This document shows positions 26,196-34,452 of a stretch of DNA of 64,000 nucleotides, one piece after another. The translations under genes were made by a program, and so were the position numbers. The notes under the pieces are model-generated. The model was not told the origin of the DNA. It saw only the letters and a list, made by a program, of their open reading frames with translations, and searched no databases. The stretch is taken from NCBI RefSeq assembly GCF_051195235.1, contig NZ_JBNFZM010000005.1:62001-126000 (forward strand), read 5' to 3'. Positions within the stretch are counted from its first letter, which is position 1; each line of letters starts with the position of its first letter. The stretch comes from Tateyamaria sp947503385 (GTDB taxonomy: Bacteria > Pseudomonadota > Alphaproteobacteria > Rhodobacterales > Rhodobacteraceae).

Positions 26196-26284
26196 GTGTA
26201 CGAATTTCAGCACTGAGGCAAGCGCTATCCCAAAAGAACGCGTTGAGAACCCAGCAGAGACTGATCCAACCCAACCAAAGTGGT

Positions 26285-26478
26285 GCGCGCGTGTGGTTGC
26301 GATCCGAGGATCAGTAAATCTCCACACGGGAATAGTGTCGCGGTGTCAAAGGGGTGCAAACCCCTAGTGGGAACGCGCGTCTGGACGGTTTGGAGCCGAA
26401 ATGAGACTGACCATGCCGGCGCTTTGTGTCACGCTGTCTGCGCAGACCCAGAGTTCGGACAAACGTCCCATGGGTCTG
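26285..26478 (+). ncRNA. Candidate structured RNA (nested hairpins), unassigned
   Basis: GCGCGCGT (26285-26292) can pair with ACGCGCGT (26373-26380) and encloses GTGTGG/CCACAC (26291-26296 with 26322-26327), GATCC/GGATC (26301-26312), and AGGGGT-GCAA-ACCCCT (26350-26365), a GNRA-loop hairpin on the plus strand. A further CAGACCCA/TGGGTCTG stem (26443-26478) encloses GGAC/GTCC. No T tract or known RNA family was recognised, and GC-rich DNA makes chance stems common. Confidence 0.25.
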
Positions 26479-26514
26479 GGCGTTCGTTGGAAACCAGATA
26501 CAAATGGGATGAAA

Positions 26515-26590
26515 TGGTGCCCCCACACGGACTCGAACCGCGGACCTACTGATTACAAATCAGTTGCTCTACCAGCTGAGCTATAGGGGC
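26515..26590 (-). tRNA. tRNA-Thr (anticodon TGT)
   Basis: Reading the minus strand, the acceptor stem GCCCCTA pairs with TGGGGGC, the D arm is GCTC...GAGC, the anticodon arm ACTGA-TTTGTAA-TCAGT gives anticodon TGT, and the T arm has GTTCGAGTC. The discriminator A and an encoded CCA end at 26515. All parts of a canonical 76-base tRNA are present. Confidence 0.97.
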
Positions 26591-26721
26591 GTCGGCGGTG
26601 ACGTTTAATTGTAGTTGTCACCGGGTGCAAGATGGATTTCGCACCGGTTCAGAGGTTTTATCCGGTGAATTTTCGGCTATACGTTCAGGCCAACACTTGA
26701 CGGCAAGGCACAACCGCCCCG

Positions 26722-27597
26722 ATGCAACTGGTCATACACGCAGGCGCCCATTTCACCGAAGAAGATCGCCTGTTGCGGTGCCTTCTCAACAACAAGGGTG
26801 ACTTCTCCAAACGGGGGGTCGCGGTGCCCGGTCCGGGCAAATATCGGGCGTTGTTGCGTGACACGCTTGCCGCAATGATTGATGCGCCACCTTCTGCGGA
26901 TGCGCGGGATGTTCTGCTGGATGTGATCCTCGACGACGAATCGGCCGACCGGGTGATCCTAAGCCACATGTTTCTCTTTGGCGCGCCCCGCGCCATTGTC
27001 CGCGATGGGTTGATGTATTGTCTTGCCCCGGAACGCATGGTGCAGATCGCGTCGCTGTTTCCGCATGACGACATTGAGCTCTTCTTTGCCATGCGGAACC
27101 CGGCCACGTTCCTGCCTGCCCTGTTCACTCAGGCGCCGCAGGAGGACATGCATACCTTTCTGCGGGCACGCGACCCCTACAGCATTCGCTGGTCCGAGAC
27201 GTTTTCCGAGATCCGCGCCGCAGCCCCCGACATCCCGATCACCACGTGGTGCTTTGAGGATATGCCGCTGATCTGGGCGCAAATCATCCGCGAAATGGGC
27301 GGGCTGGAACATGGCGAAAAGATCATCGGCGGTTTTGACTTGCTGGCCGACATCATGACTGCCGAAGGGATGCAACGGTTCCGCACCTACCTCAAATCGC
27401 ACGCGGGCATGAGCGAGGTGCAAAAACGGCGCGTGATTGCGGCGTTCCTCGACAAATTTGCGATCGAGGAAGAGATCGAGGAAGAATTGAATGCCCCCGG
27501 CTGGACCGAAGAGGTGATCGACACCATGACCGACATCTATGAAGAGGATGTACTGGCGGTGTCGCGCATCCCGGGTGTGACGGTCATTTCGCCCTAG
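26722..27597 (+). CDS. Conserved hypothetical protein, sulfotransferase-like fold
   Basis: 291 residues, no signal peptide. The opening LVIHAGAHFTEEDRLLRCL resembles the 5'-PSB strand-loop-helix of sulfotransferase-like proteins (HxGxxxT type) but lacks a good PAPS-binding P-loop, having GAHFTEED instead. FFAMRNPATFLPALF resembles the 3'-PB RNP region. It may be an inactive or divergent sulfotransferase. The last 14 bases overlap the convergent GFA gene. No functional partner is evident. Confidence 0.6.
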   Translation: MQLVIHAGAHFTEEDRLLRCLLNNKGDFSKRGVAVPGPGKYRALLRDTLAAMIDAPPSADARDVLLDVILDDESADRVILSHMFLFGAPRAIVRDGLMYCLAPERMVQIASLFPHDDIELFFAMRNPATFLPALFTQAPQEDMHTFLRARDPYSIRWSETFSEIRAAAPDIPITTWCFEDMPLIWAQIIREMGGLEHGEKIIGGFDLLADIMTAEGMQRFRTYLKSHAGMSEVQKRRVIAAFLDKFAIEEEIEEELNAPGWTEEVIDTMTDIYEEDVLAVSRIPGVTVISP

Positions 27598-28012
27598 GAA
27601 TCCCGTCAAAGGTCGGCAGACCGTCTGCGATTGTATGAAAGGGCTGCGCTTCGTCAAAACAGATCGCCACGCGCGGCACAAAACCTGACGGGTCGTCAAG
27701 CGTCCCCACCTTGAGAACCAACGCCGTCTGATCGCTGCGCTGCGTCAGGATATGGGTGCCGCATGTGCCACAAAAAGAGCGTGTCACCGGCGTGTCTGGC
27801 AACGGGTGCCGGAACTGCGCCGGTTGCCCCCGGTGCCATTGGAACCCTGTGGGAGAGACGAGATGGAAGTATTGCGGGCCTCCGCCCGCGATGTGTTGAC
27901 ACGCACGACAATGGCACTGACCGGCCACGGGCCCGTCCAATTGCGCCGTGTAGCGCAGGGCACCGCAATAGCATCCGCCAGCAGCGAGATTCTTGGTGGT
28001 TTCAGACATCAT
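27584..28012 (-). CDS. GFA-family zinc protein (glutathione-dependent formaldehyde-activating enzyme-like)
   Basis: 142 residues with the CENP-V/GFA zinc pattern: GGCYCGALRY near residue 12, CHCRACQ near 33-39 and FCGTCGTH near 80. Founding member Gfa speeds formation of S-hydroxymethylglutathione, though that activity is disputed for the wider family. The start may be 28012 or 28009. Divergent from an HxlR regulator with only a 51-base gap. Confidence 0.85.
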   Translation of the reverse strand: MMSETTKNLAAGGCYCGALRYTAQLDGPVAGQCHCRACQHIAGGGPQYFHLVSPTGFQWHRGQPAQFRHPLPDTPVTRSFCGTCGTHILTQRSDQTALVLKVGTLDDPSGFVPRVAICFDEAQPFHTIADGLPTFDGIPRAK

Positions 28013-28021
28013 CTTGATCTA

Positions 28022-28038
28022 GGTTCGGAAAACGTACC
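28022..28038. promoter_or_regulatory. Inverted repeat between GFA gene and HxlR regulator
   Basis: GGTTCG-N5-CGTACC is an inverted repeat with one mismatch, centred in the divergent gap. HxlR regulators usually bind such short dyads next to their own gene. Operator role inferred. Confidence 0.35.
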
Positions 28039-28063
28039 AACACATAATCAAGGCTGAGTTCAT

Positions 28064-28537
28064 TTGTCAAACCCTGATAATCTGCCGCGCAAAGCGCCGG
28101 TCGCTCTGGAGGATTGCGGCGCGGCGCGCGCGCTCGATGTGGTGCCAGACCGGTGGACTTGGTTGATCCTGCGACACCTGATGTATGGCGTTGGGCGGTT
28201 TGCTGACATTCAGGACGACATCGGCATTCCAAAATCGGTCCTGTCTGCGCGGCTCGCGGCGCTGGTGGATCAAGGCCTCGCGGACAAGCAGCCCTACCGG
28301 GATGGCACGGCGCGAACACGCCACGCCTATGTTTTGACGCGCAAGGGGCGCGGGCTGGTGCCCGTCATCCTTGCCCTGATGCATTGGGGGGACACACATC
28401 TGAAAGACGGTGAAAGCGCATTGGCGCTGACTGACAGGCGCACCGGCGCACCGTTGCGCGTGGCGCTGACGCCAGAGGATGCCGCGCTGCCGCTACGACG
28501 CCTGCGCTACAGGCCGGTGCAAGGTCGCACCGGCTGA
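28064..28537 (+). CDS. HxlR-family transcriptional regulator
   Basis: 157 residues. The winged HTH occupies residues about 18-110, with the family-typical CGAARALDVVPDRWTWLILR opening and KSVLSARLAALVDQGL recognition region. C18 is at the amino end of the domain, where redox-sensing HxlR members carry a cysteine. The only plausible start is a TTG at 28064. It probably controls the divergent GFA gene. Confidence 0.82.
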   Translation: MSNPDNLPRKAPVALEDCGAARALDVVPDRWTWLILRHLMYGVGRFADIQDDIGIPKSVLSARLAALVDQGLADKQPYRDGTARTRHAYVLTRKGRGLVPVILALMHWGDTHLKDGESALALTDRRTGAPLRVALTPEDAALPLRRLRYRPVQGRTG

Positions 28538-28544
28538 CCGGTGC

Positions 28545-28808
28545 CTAGCGCATTCCCAGCGCTTCTTTGTACATTTCCAGCACGGCTTCTTCTTCGGCGA
28601 TGTCGTCGCTGTCGCGCTTGCGCAGGGCAATGACCTTGCGCATGACTTTGGTGTCATAGCCCCGCCCCTTGGCCTCGGCCATCACCTCTTTTTGTTGGTC
28701 AGCGATGTCCTTTTTCTCCGCCTCCAGACGCTCAAGACGTTCGATGAACTGGCGCAGTTCATCTGCGGTGACGCGGTAGCTTTCGGCATTGGTGGCGGTG
28801 TCGGTCAT
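28545..28808 (-). CDS. gapR: DUF2312 protein, GapR-type nucleoid-associated protein
   Basis: 87 residues from ATG 28808; the open frame extends further upstream but the family begins at this point. Highly charged, helical, with RVTADELRQFIERLERLEAE and the GYDTKVMRKVIALRKRD block of DUF2312. Caulobacter GapR binds overtwisted AT-rich DNA ahead of polymerases as a clamp-like tetramer. Convergent with the HxlR gene. Confidence 0.9.
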   Translation of the reverse strand: MTDTATNAESYRVTADELRQFIERLERLEAEKKDIADQQKEVMAEAKGRGYDTKVMRKVIALRKRDSDDIAEEEAVLEMYKEALGMR

Positions 28809-28914
28809 GTGGGCCTCGTGTCCTGACTGAAACCGCTGGATAGCGGGGGGGCCGCGCCCGTGCAAGGGGGCGTGCGGCTTGTATCCCGTCCTGCGCTGCG
28901 CTAGCCCTCGGGTC

Positions 28915-29157
28915 ATGGAACAGACAACCCGCGCCCCCGTTTTCGAGATCCTGATCTGGTCCGGAGCAGGCTTTGCCGTTCTGGGTCTGCTTGGCCTGAT
29001 TTGGTGTATCAGCACCGTGTGGCGCGCGCGCCGTGCCAAGTTGCCCGACGAAGAGATGCGTGCCGTCATGGCCAGCGTCCTGCCCCGCAACCTTGGGGCG
29101 CTATTCATATCGGTGCTGGGGCTTATGCTGGTTGTGCTTGGCGTGTTCATGGGGTGA
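28915..29157 (+). CDS. Small two-helix membrane protein
   Basis: 80 residues from ATG 28915. Two hydrophobic helices, about residues 13-34 and 58-78, are separated by a basic loop (WRARRAKLPDEEMR). No family recognised. It ends four bases before the YeeE-type gene, so it probably belongs to the same transcript. Confidence 0.65.
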   Translation: MEQTTRAPVFEILIWSGAGFAVLGLLGLIWCISTVWRARRAKLPDEEMRAVMASVLPRNLGALFISVLGLMLVVLGVFMG

Positions 29158-29161
29158 CGTG

Positions 29162-29581
29162 ATGGAGATGTCCTGGGTTTACGGATTGATTGGCGGGCTG
29201 ATGATTGGCTGCGCCGGGGCGGTTCTGTTGCTGGGCACAGGTCGGATCATGGGGGCCAGCGGCATCGTCGGCGGCCTGATCGACGGCACCGGCCAGGACC
29301 GTGGCACAACGATAGCCTTTTTGATCGGTCTGATCGGGACGCCTGCCATGCTGACGGGTCTGGGCTGGGCGGTTTATACGCAGGCAACCACCCAGCTTTG
29401 GCTGTTGGTTCTTGGTGGTCTGGCGGTCGGGATCGGCACGCGATTTGCAAATGGCTGCACCTCTGGCCATGGGGTGTGCGGCATGTCGCGTCTGTCCGTG
29501 CGTGGCTTTGCCGCCACGCTGGCCTATATCGGCGCAGGCGCGCTGACTGTAACCGCGCTGCGCGTGGGGCTGGGCCTGTGA
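29162..29581 (+). CDS. YeeE/YedE-family half transporter, amino-terminal half
   Basis: 139 residues, four hydrophobic helices. The signature FANGCTSGHGVCGMSRLS contains the conserved GCTSGHG cysteine of YeeE/YedE sulfur transporters. It is half the size of SoxT/TsuA and is coupled by a one-base stop/start overlap to the second half. In alphaproteobacteria with a BigR operon such split pairs are linked with sulfide detoxification. Confidence 0.88.
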   Translation: MEMSWVYGLIGGLMIGCAGAVLLLGTGRIMGASGIVGGLIDGTGQDRGTTIAFLIGLIGTPAMLTGLGWAVYTQATTQLWLLVLGGLAVGIGTRFANGCTSGHGVCGMSRLSVRGFAATLAYIGAGALTVTALRVGLGL

Positions 29582-30012
29582 TGCGCGCAGTATTCGCCGT
29601 GCTGAGCGGTGCGCTGTTTGGCGCGGGCCTGCATGTGTCGGGCATGACCAACACGGCGCGCGTGCGTGGATTTCTGGATTTTGCAGGGGCGTGGGACCCG
29701 ACGCTGGCCTTTGTCATGGGTGGAGCAATGCTGCCTATGTTTGTCGCATGGCGTTTTGCCCGTCGGGGCACGCCGGTGGCCGGTCCGGCCTTTCCGCCGC
29801 CGCCCAGCAGCGAGATCTCGCGACCGCTGATTGCGGGATCGGTTCTGTTTGGTGTGGGATGGGGGCTAGTGGGGCTCTGCCCCGGTCCTGCGCTGGCCTC
29901 GCTCAGCTATGGGGGCTGGCCCGGTCTGGTGTTTCTGGCTGCGATGCTCGCGGGCATGGGGGCCACACCGCCGTTGCGCCGTGCGCTGGACAGGCGCGCC
30001 GCCGGGACATAA
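29581..30012 (+). CDS. YeeE/YedE-family half transporter, carboxy-terminal half (DUF6691 type)
   Basis: 143 residues, four hydrophobic helices, with GLHVSGMTNTARVRGFLDF near the start and GLCPGPALASLSYGG, holding the conserved cysteine, near residue 101. It pairs with the preceding half to form one channel. Followed after ten bases by the DUF442 gene. Confidence 0.86.
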   Translation: MRAVFAVLSGALFGAGLHVSGMTNTARVRGFLDFAGAWDPTLAFVMGGAMLPMFVAWRFARRGTPVAGPAFPPPPSSEISRPLIAGSVLFGVGWGLVGLCPGPALASLSYGGWPGLVFLAAMLAGMGATPPLRRALDRRAAGT

Positions 30013-30022
30013 ACCCGGTGCC

Positions 30023-30448
30023 ATGGATATCCGCCAGATCACACCCGACTATTTCGTAGCCCCGCAGCTTGACCCGGCAGACCTGCCCGAGGTCGCTGCC
30101 GCGGGAATCACAACCGTCATCTGCAATCGCCCCGATATCGAGGTGCCGCCGGCCTTTCAGGCCGACGCATTGGAGGCCGCCGCACTGGCGGCGGGCCTGA
30201 CGTTTCACAGGTTGCCGCTGACCCACGCAACCATGACACCGGACGTCGCCCAGCAGCAAGCCGCGCTGATCGCGGCGTCGGCGGGTCCGGTGCTTGCCTA
30301 TTGTGCGTCCGGGACCCGGTCAACCGTGGTTTGGACGCTGGGTCATGCCAAGGAAATGGGCGTGGACGCAGTTCTGAACGCCGCGCGTGCGGGGGGCTAC
30401 AACCTTGACAATATCCGTCCGACGCTGGATGCCATCGCGGCCAGCTAA
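30023..30448 (+). CDS. DUF442 / TIGR01244-type sulfurtransferase or phosphatase-like protein
   Basis: 141 residues from ATG 30023. A dual-specificity-phosphatase-like fold has the CX5R loop C94-ASGTR99-S. The same domain forms the amino-terminal part of Blh (beta-lactamase-hydrolase-like) proteins in BigR operons, where it is joined to a persulfide dioxygenase domain; here it stands alone. With the YeeE pair this suggests handling of sulfane sulfur. Convergent with the FliM-like gene at a five-base gap. Confidence 0.85.
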   Translation: MDIRQITPDYFVAPQLDPADLPEVAAAGITTVICNRPDIEVPPAFQADALEAAALAAGLTFHRLPLTHATMTPDVAQQQAALIAASAGPVLAYCASGTRSTVVWTLGHAKEMGVDAVLNAARAGGYNLDNIRPTLDAIAAS

Positions 30449-30453
30449 GGCCC

Positions 30454-31677
30454 CTACCCCGCTGCCTTGATCGGCGCCAGTTCCGGCAAATCGGCAAGGT
30501 CCGGCAAGTCCGCCAGATCGGGCAGGTCGTCGAGGTCCGGCAGGTCAATATCCACGGGTCCCGCCGGGCTGGCCGCAGCATCACCAATGTCGAGAACCTG
30601 CGCGTCAGCCCCCAAAGACGCCGACACTTCCGGTGCATCTGACAGGTCCATCAACGCATCCGGTTCCGGGATGGCCGTCCCCACAACCGCGGGCAGGTCG
30701 GGCACAGGCGCCGCCGAGCGTTCAGGCAGTTCCACCTTGGGCAGGTCCAATTCCTTGGCGTCGGATTCCCGTCGCATCGGCTGCGACGCGTAGTTCGGTT
30801 TGCGTATTGGTTTGACCGCCCGCACGCCGTCCACATGCCCCACGGTGCCCCGTCCCACAACGCGCCCGGTTGCCGTTGTCATTTTCACCTGCGGGAAAGA
30901 ACGCGGCGGCATCGGCAGCACGTCACCCGGTCGCATCCCGCGCACAGCCTCCAGCGACATCTCGATCTCGCACACCACCATTTCAAGCCGGGTCTCAACC
31001 CCCATGATCGCGTCCGCCATCTGCGGCGCAGGCGGAGCCGCCTCATCCGGGTCAAGCAGATCATCGTCATGGCCATGCGCGTCAACATCGGGCCGTGGAA
31101 AGACAAGGACTATCTCCCCCTGCCGCGTGCCCTGCGCCACATCCACGGTCAGGCGCAGCACGCAATATTCCGTCGCCTCGAGCGCCAGCATCATGCCGCG
31201 CGTATCCTCGGCCCGCGTTCCGAACCGGAACCCTTCGATCAACATCCGCTCTTCTGCAACGTCCAGTGTGGGGGCCACGGCATCCAGCAGATTGTCGATC
31301 AGCGGGGCGCACATTGCGGCATCGGTGCGCGTCATCCGGCGTGCGGTGCCATCATCGGCACGCACCTGCCCCAAGGTCTGTTGCTGAATGATGCCGCCCA
31401 CAAGCGCCTGATCAAACATCGCCGCCCCGCGGGCACGTGCCGGCCCGTCCAGCAGCATCAGCAGCGCGTCATCGTTGAACACATCCCCCAGCGCGTCTGC
31501 GTCCACGTTCTGCACCACCGCCCCGATCATCGCCATGGGCAAGTCCAGAACGGAATCTGCGACCCGCCCAAGCGCAAGTCGCATCCCCTTTTGCAAGGTG
31601 ACTGAACGCGCCTGATGATGCGCGCGCCCTGCGCTTGCAAGCCGTTGCAGCGCATTGGATGGCGTTTGATCGTCCAT
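30454..31677 (-). CDS. FliM/FliN (SpoA-domain) motor-switch-like protein with acidic repeat tail
   Basis: 407 residues. Residues 1-195 resemble the FliM middle region, and a SpoA domain follows at about 228-292 (VETRLEMVVCEIEMSLEAV, then MRPGDVLPM). The remaining 100 residues are disordered, Pro/Asp-rich and end in repeated DLPDL/DLADL units (about residues 375-400). There is no flagellar or secretion gene beside it. In flagellated Rhodobacterales this could be the FliM switch subunit placed away from the main locus. Function uncertain. Confidence 0.72.
   Translation of the reverse strand: MDDQTPSNALQRLASAGRAHHQARSVTLQKGMRLALGRVADSVLDLPMAMIGAVVQNVDADALGDVFNDDALLMLLDGPARARGAAMFDQALVGGIIQQQTLGQVRADDGTARRMTRTDAAMCAPLIDNLLDAVAPTLDVAEERMLIEGFRFGTRAEDTRGMMLALEATEYCVLRLTVDVAQGTRQGEIVLVFPRPDVDAHGHDDDLLDPDEAAPPAPQMADAIMGVETRLEMVVCEIEMSLEAVRGMRPGDVLPMPPRSFPQVKMTTATGRVVGRGTVGHVDGVRAVKPIRKPNYASQPMRRESDAKELDLPKVELPERSAAPVPDLPAVVGTAIPEPDALMDLSDAPEVSASLGADAQVLDIGDAAASPAGPVDIDLPDLDDLPDLADLPDLADLPELAPIKAAG
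30474..30550. repeat. Short tandem repeats in the FliM-like gene tail
   Basis: Imperfect 12-15-base units of the type GGCAGGTCGTCGAGGTCC repeat here and encode the acidic DLPDL/DLADL tail on the minus strand. Such tracts can change length by slippage in steps of whole codons. Confidence 0.6.
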
Positions 31678-31767
31678 ACACTCTCTTACGAATGGCCCGG
31701 TCCGTGGGAGCAGGATTAATGCCGATTGGTTACCAAGGGCTTTAGGCGCGCGGAAAAGCGGCGCAAC

Positions 31768-34452
31768 CTACTGCGCGGCCAACGCGGCCTGCGCGGGCAG
31801 GATCACGACAAAGCGGTTGCCGTCCTGCGTCGGGTCCAGCACGATATCGCCGCCCAAACGCGTCATGATCTCGCGGCAGATGGCAAGACCCAGGCCAGCG
31901 CCTGCACCGGGCGTTCCGTCGATGCGCGCGAATTTTTCAAAAATCAGGTCGCGTTCCGAGGTCGCAATTGGCGTCCCGTTATCAAAAAACACGACGCACA
32001 CGGCTCCGTCGCGGTTTTCCACCGACACGTCCAACTGCGGGTGTTCGGCATCACAATATTTGTCTGCGTTCGTCATCAGATTGATGAACACCTGGGCCAG
32101 CCGGTCCAGATCCGTGCTAAGCGACACCGCTTCGTTCAACCGCCGCCGCTTGATCGCCAACGCGCCGGAACCGCTGGCCTGCGCGGTGATCACCGCCTTT
32201 TCCAGCACATCCTCAAGGCGGCCCGTTTCGACGTTCAGGTTGACCTGCCCGTTCTCCAAAACGCTGAGGTCCAGCAGATCATCCAGCAGCCGCGTCAGGC
32301 GAATCGCCTCGCCGTGGATGATCGAGGCGTATTTGGTCTTTTCCACCTGCCCCATCCCTTCGGTGTCCCGCAGGATTTCGGAGAATGAGCGGATGGAGGT
32401 CATCGGGGTGCGCAATTCATGGCTGATCTGGCTCAGGAAGGCGTCTTTTTGCACCGACAGAGCCGTCAGCTTGTCATTTGCGGTGCGCAATTGGCCCGCC
32501 GTGCGGGTCAGTTCCGCGCTTTTGGCTTCGAGCTGGCTGGAATATTCGAGGATTTGCGCGGATTCGTCGGCCACCGCCATCAGATCCTCGACCGACACCG
32601 AAGCGCCCCCCACCAGCTGCGAGATCATGGCGTGGGCCGTGGCCGCCCCGACCGAACCTGCCAATTCCCGTTCAAGACGCTGAAGAAACGCTTGGCTTGG
32701 TTCGGGCAAGTGACCAGCGATGCCCTGACGGTCCGCCTCTTCTCGAAAGAGCTTGCGCGCCTCGTCCGCGCCCAGAATGCGCTGCGCCATGATCATCAGA
32801 TCCTCAGACGTGGCCATGGCCGCGTGCCATTCGCGCGGCTGGCCGGACAATTCGAACACGTTGACAAATTGCGCGCCCTGAAGACGCTCCAGAGGTGTCG
32901 GAAACGTGACCAGCGACCCGATGATAAACGCAAAGGTGTTCAGGGTCAGTGACCAGACCACCGCGTGCACGGTCGGGTCCAGCCCTTCGATCCCAAAGAG
33001 CGCCTGCGGGCGCAGCCAGCCAACGCCCCAAGGGCCTTCGGCCAGCAGCCGCGCGGACATCGCTGCATCCGGGCCAAAACTGGGCAAAAGCGACGCATAT
33101 ATCCAGACGACAAAGCCGATGATCAGACCGGCCAGCGCCCCCCAACGCGACGCTCCGCGCCAAAAGATGCCGCCCAGAAGCGCAGGCAAAAACTGCGCCA
33201 CACCGGTGAACGAAATCAGCCCAATGGCAGCAAGTGCGGCACCGCCGCCGGAAAATCGATAGTAAAGATAGCCCAGCCCGAGGATCATCAGAATGGATGC
33301 GCGCCGCGCCAGCAGGACCACGTTCCGCACGTCCCCCGACACCAGTGCGCCCTCGCGCCCCTGCGCGTTCAGCCAGACCGGCATGACCACATGGTTGGAC
33401 ACCATCGTCGCCAGCGCCAGCGTGGCCACGATCACCATGGAAGTGGCCGATGAAAACCCGCCGAGAAAGCTGAGACCGGCCAGCCCTGCGCGCCCCTCGG
33501 CCAGCGGTATGGTCAGAACGAACAGATCGGGGTTGGACCCTGCGGGCAAAATATCGAGCCCCACAACCGCGATCGGCACGACAAAGAGGCTCATCAGCAT
33601 CAGGTAGACCGGAAACGCCCACGCCGCGATTTGCAGGTGACGTTCGTCATCATTCTCGACCACAAGTACCTGAAACATGCGCGGCAGGCACAAAAAGGCC
33701 ACGGCGGACAGTGCTGTCAGGGCAACCCAGCGCGACTTGTCAATCTGCCACGTACCAATGGGCGACGCGTCGATCTTTGCCAACATTGGCTGCACGCCGC
33801 CCGCAATCCCCCACACCACAAAGACGCCGACAGCAATCAGTGCGACCAGCTTGACCACGGCCTCGACCGCGATGGCCATCACCACGCCGCTGTGGCGTTC
33901 GTTTGCATCCAGCTTGCGGGTGCCGAACAGGACGGTGAACAGCGCCAGCCCCCCCGCGACCCAGAACGCGGAGGCCGGATTGGTCAGCGCGCCGGTGTCC
34001 GACGGCCCGGCAAAGGCCCCCAGCGACAGGGTGACCGACTGCAATTGCAGCGCAATATAGGGTGTCACACCGACGACAGCCATCAGCGTCACAACAATGG
34101 CCAGCAGGTTCGATTTCCCGTAGCGCGCCGAAATCAGGTCTGCGATGGAGGTCGCGCGCTGCGCCCGTCCGATGCGGACAAGTTTGCGCAGAATCCACCA
34201 CCAGCCCAGCATCACCAATGTCGGTCCCAAATAGATCGTGACGAATTCCATCCCGGACCGCGCCGCATACCCCACGGCACCATAGAACGTCCAAGCGGTG
34301 CAATAGATCGACAGCGACAGCGTGTAGACCCAAGGGGACCGCAACCAACCGCCCTGGCCCCGTGCCGCCGCACGCTCCGCAAAAAACGCAATCGCAAAGA
34401 GAAACGCCACATAGGCGAGGCTGACCGCAACCAGTTGGTTGACCGAGGTCAC
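31768..34452 (-). CDS. Sensor histidine kinase with sodium:solute-symporter input domain
   Basis: 894 residues. Residues 1 to about 490 form an SSS-family transporter-like domain with about 13 helices; a linker follows. The DHp domain contains SHELRTPMTS with the phosphorylated H678, and the carboxy-terminal ATPase domain ends with the GAGLGLAICREIM G-box and HATPase motifs. Related kinases are CbrA and CrbS, in which transport-like domains sense histidine or acetate. No receiver domain is attached; a single-domain receiver is in the same operon. It overlaps the small membrane gene by four bases. Confidence 0.92.
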   Translation of the reverse strand: MTSVNQLVAVSLAYVAFLFAIAFFAERAAARGQGGWLRSPWVYTLSLSIYCTAWTFYGAVGYAARSGMEFVTIYLGPTLVMLGWWWILRKLVRIGRAQRATSIADLISARYGKSNLLAIVVTLMAVVGVTPYIALQLQSVTLSLGAFAGPSDTGALTNPASAFWVAGGLALFTVLFGTRKLDANERHSGVVMAIAVEAVVKLVALIAVGVFVVWGIAGGVQPMLAKIDASPIGTWQIDKSRWVALTALSAVAFLCLPRMFQVLVVENDDERHLQIAAWAFPVYLMLMSLFVVPIAVVGLDILPAGSNPDLFVLTIPLAEGRAGLAGLSFLGGFSSATSMVIVATLALATMVSNHVVMPVWLNAQGREGALVSGDVRNVVLLARRASILMILGLGYLYYRFSGGGAALAAIGLISFTGVAQFLPALLGGIFWRGASRWGALAGLIIGFVVWIYASLLPSFGPDAAMSARLLAEGPWGVGWLRPQALFGIEGLDPTVHAVVWSLTLNTFAFIIGSLVTFPTPLERLQGAQFVNVFELSGQPREWHAAMATSEDLMIMAQRILGADEARKLFREEADRQGIAGHLPEPSQAFLQRLERELAGSVGAATAHAMISQLVGGASVSVEDLMAVADESAQILEYSSQLEAKSAELTRTAGQLRTANDKLTALSVQKDAFLSQISHELRTPMTSIRSFSEILRDTEGMGQVEKTKYASIIHGEAIRLTRLLDDLLDLSVLENGQVNLNVETGRLEDVLEKAVITAQASGSGALAIKRRRLNEAVSLSTDLDRLAQVFINLMTNADKYCDAEHPQLDVSVENRDGAVCVVFFDNGTPIATSERDLIFEKFARIDGTPGAGAGLGLAICREIMTRLGGDIVLDPTQDGNRFVVILPAQAALAAQ

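Larger units (their letters stand above)
26165..26514. other. Intergenic region with sox operator and a hairpin-rich block
   Basis: 350 bases without a convincing gene. The left end (26180-26201) has the SoxR-type site and the CGAATGTGTAC motif. From 26285 to 26478 there is a run of strong inverted repeats described as a separate feature. Small open frames here, in both strands, run into the tRNA and are not convincing. Confidence 0.6.

Noticed and set aside
26280..26552. Small open frames over the hairpin-rich block and tRNA
   Set aside because: They run into the tRNA gene and show no protein-like composition.
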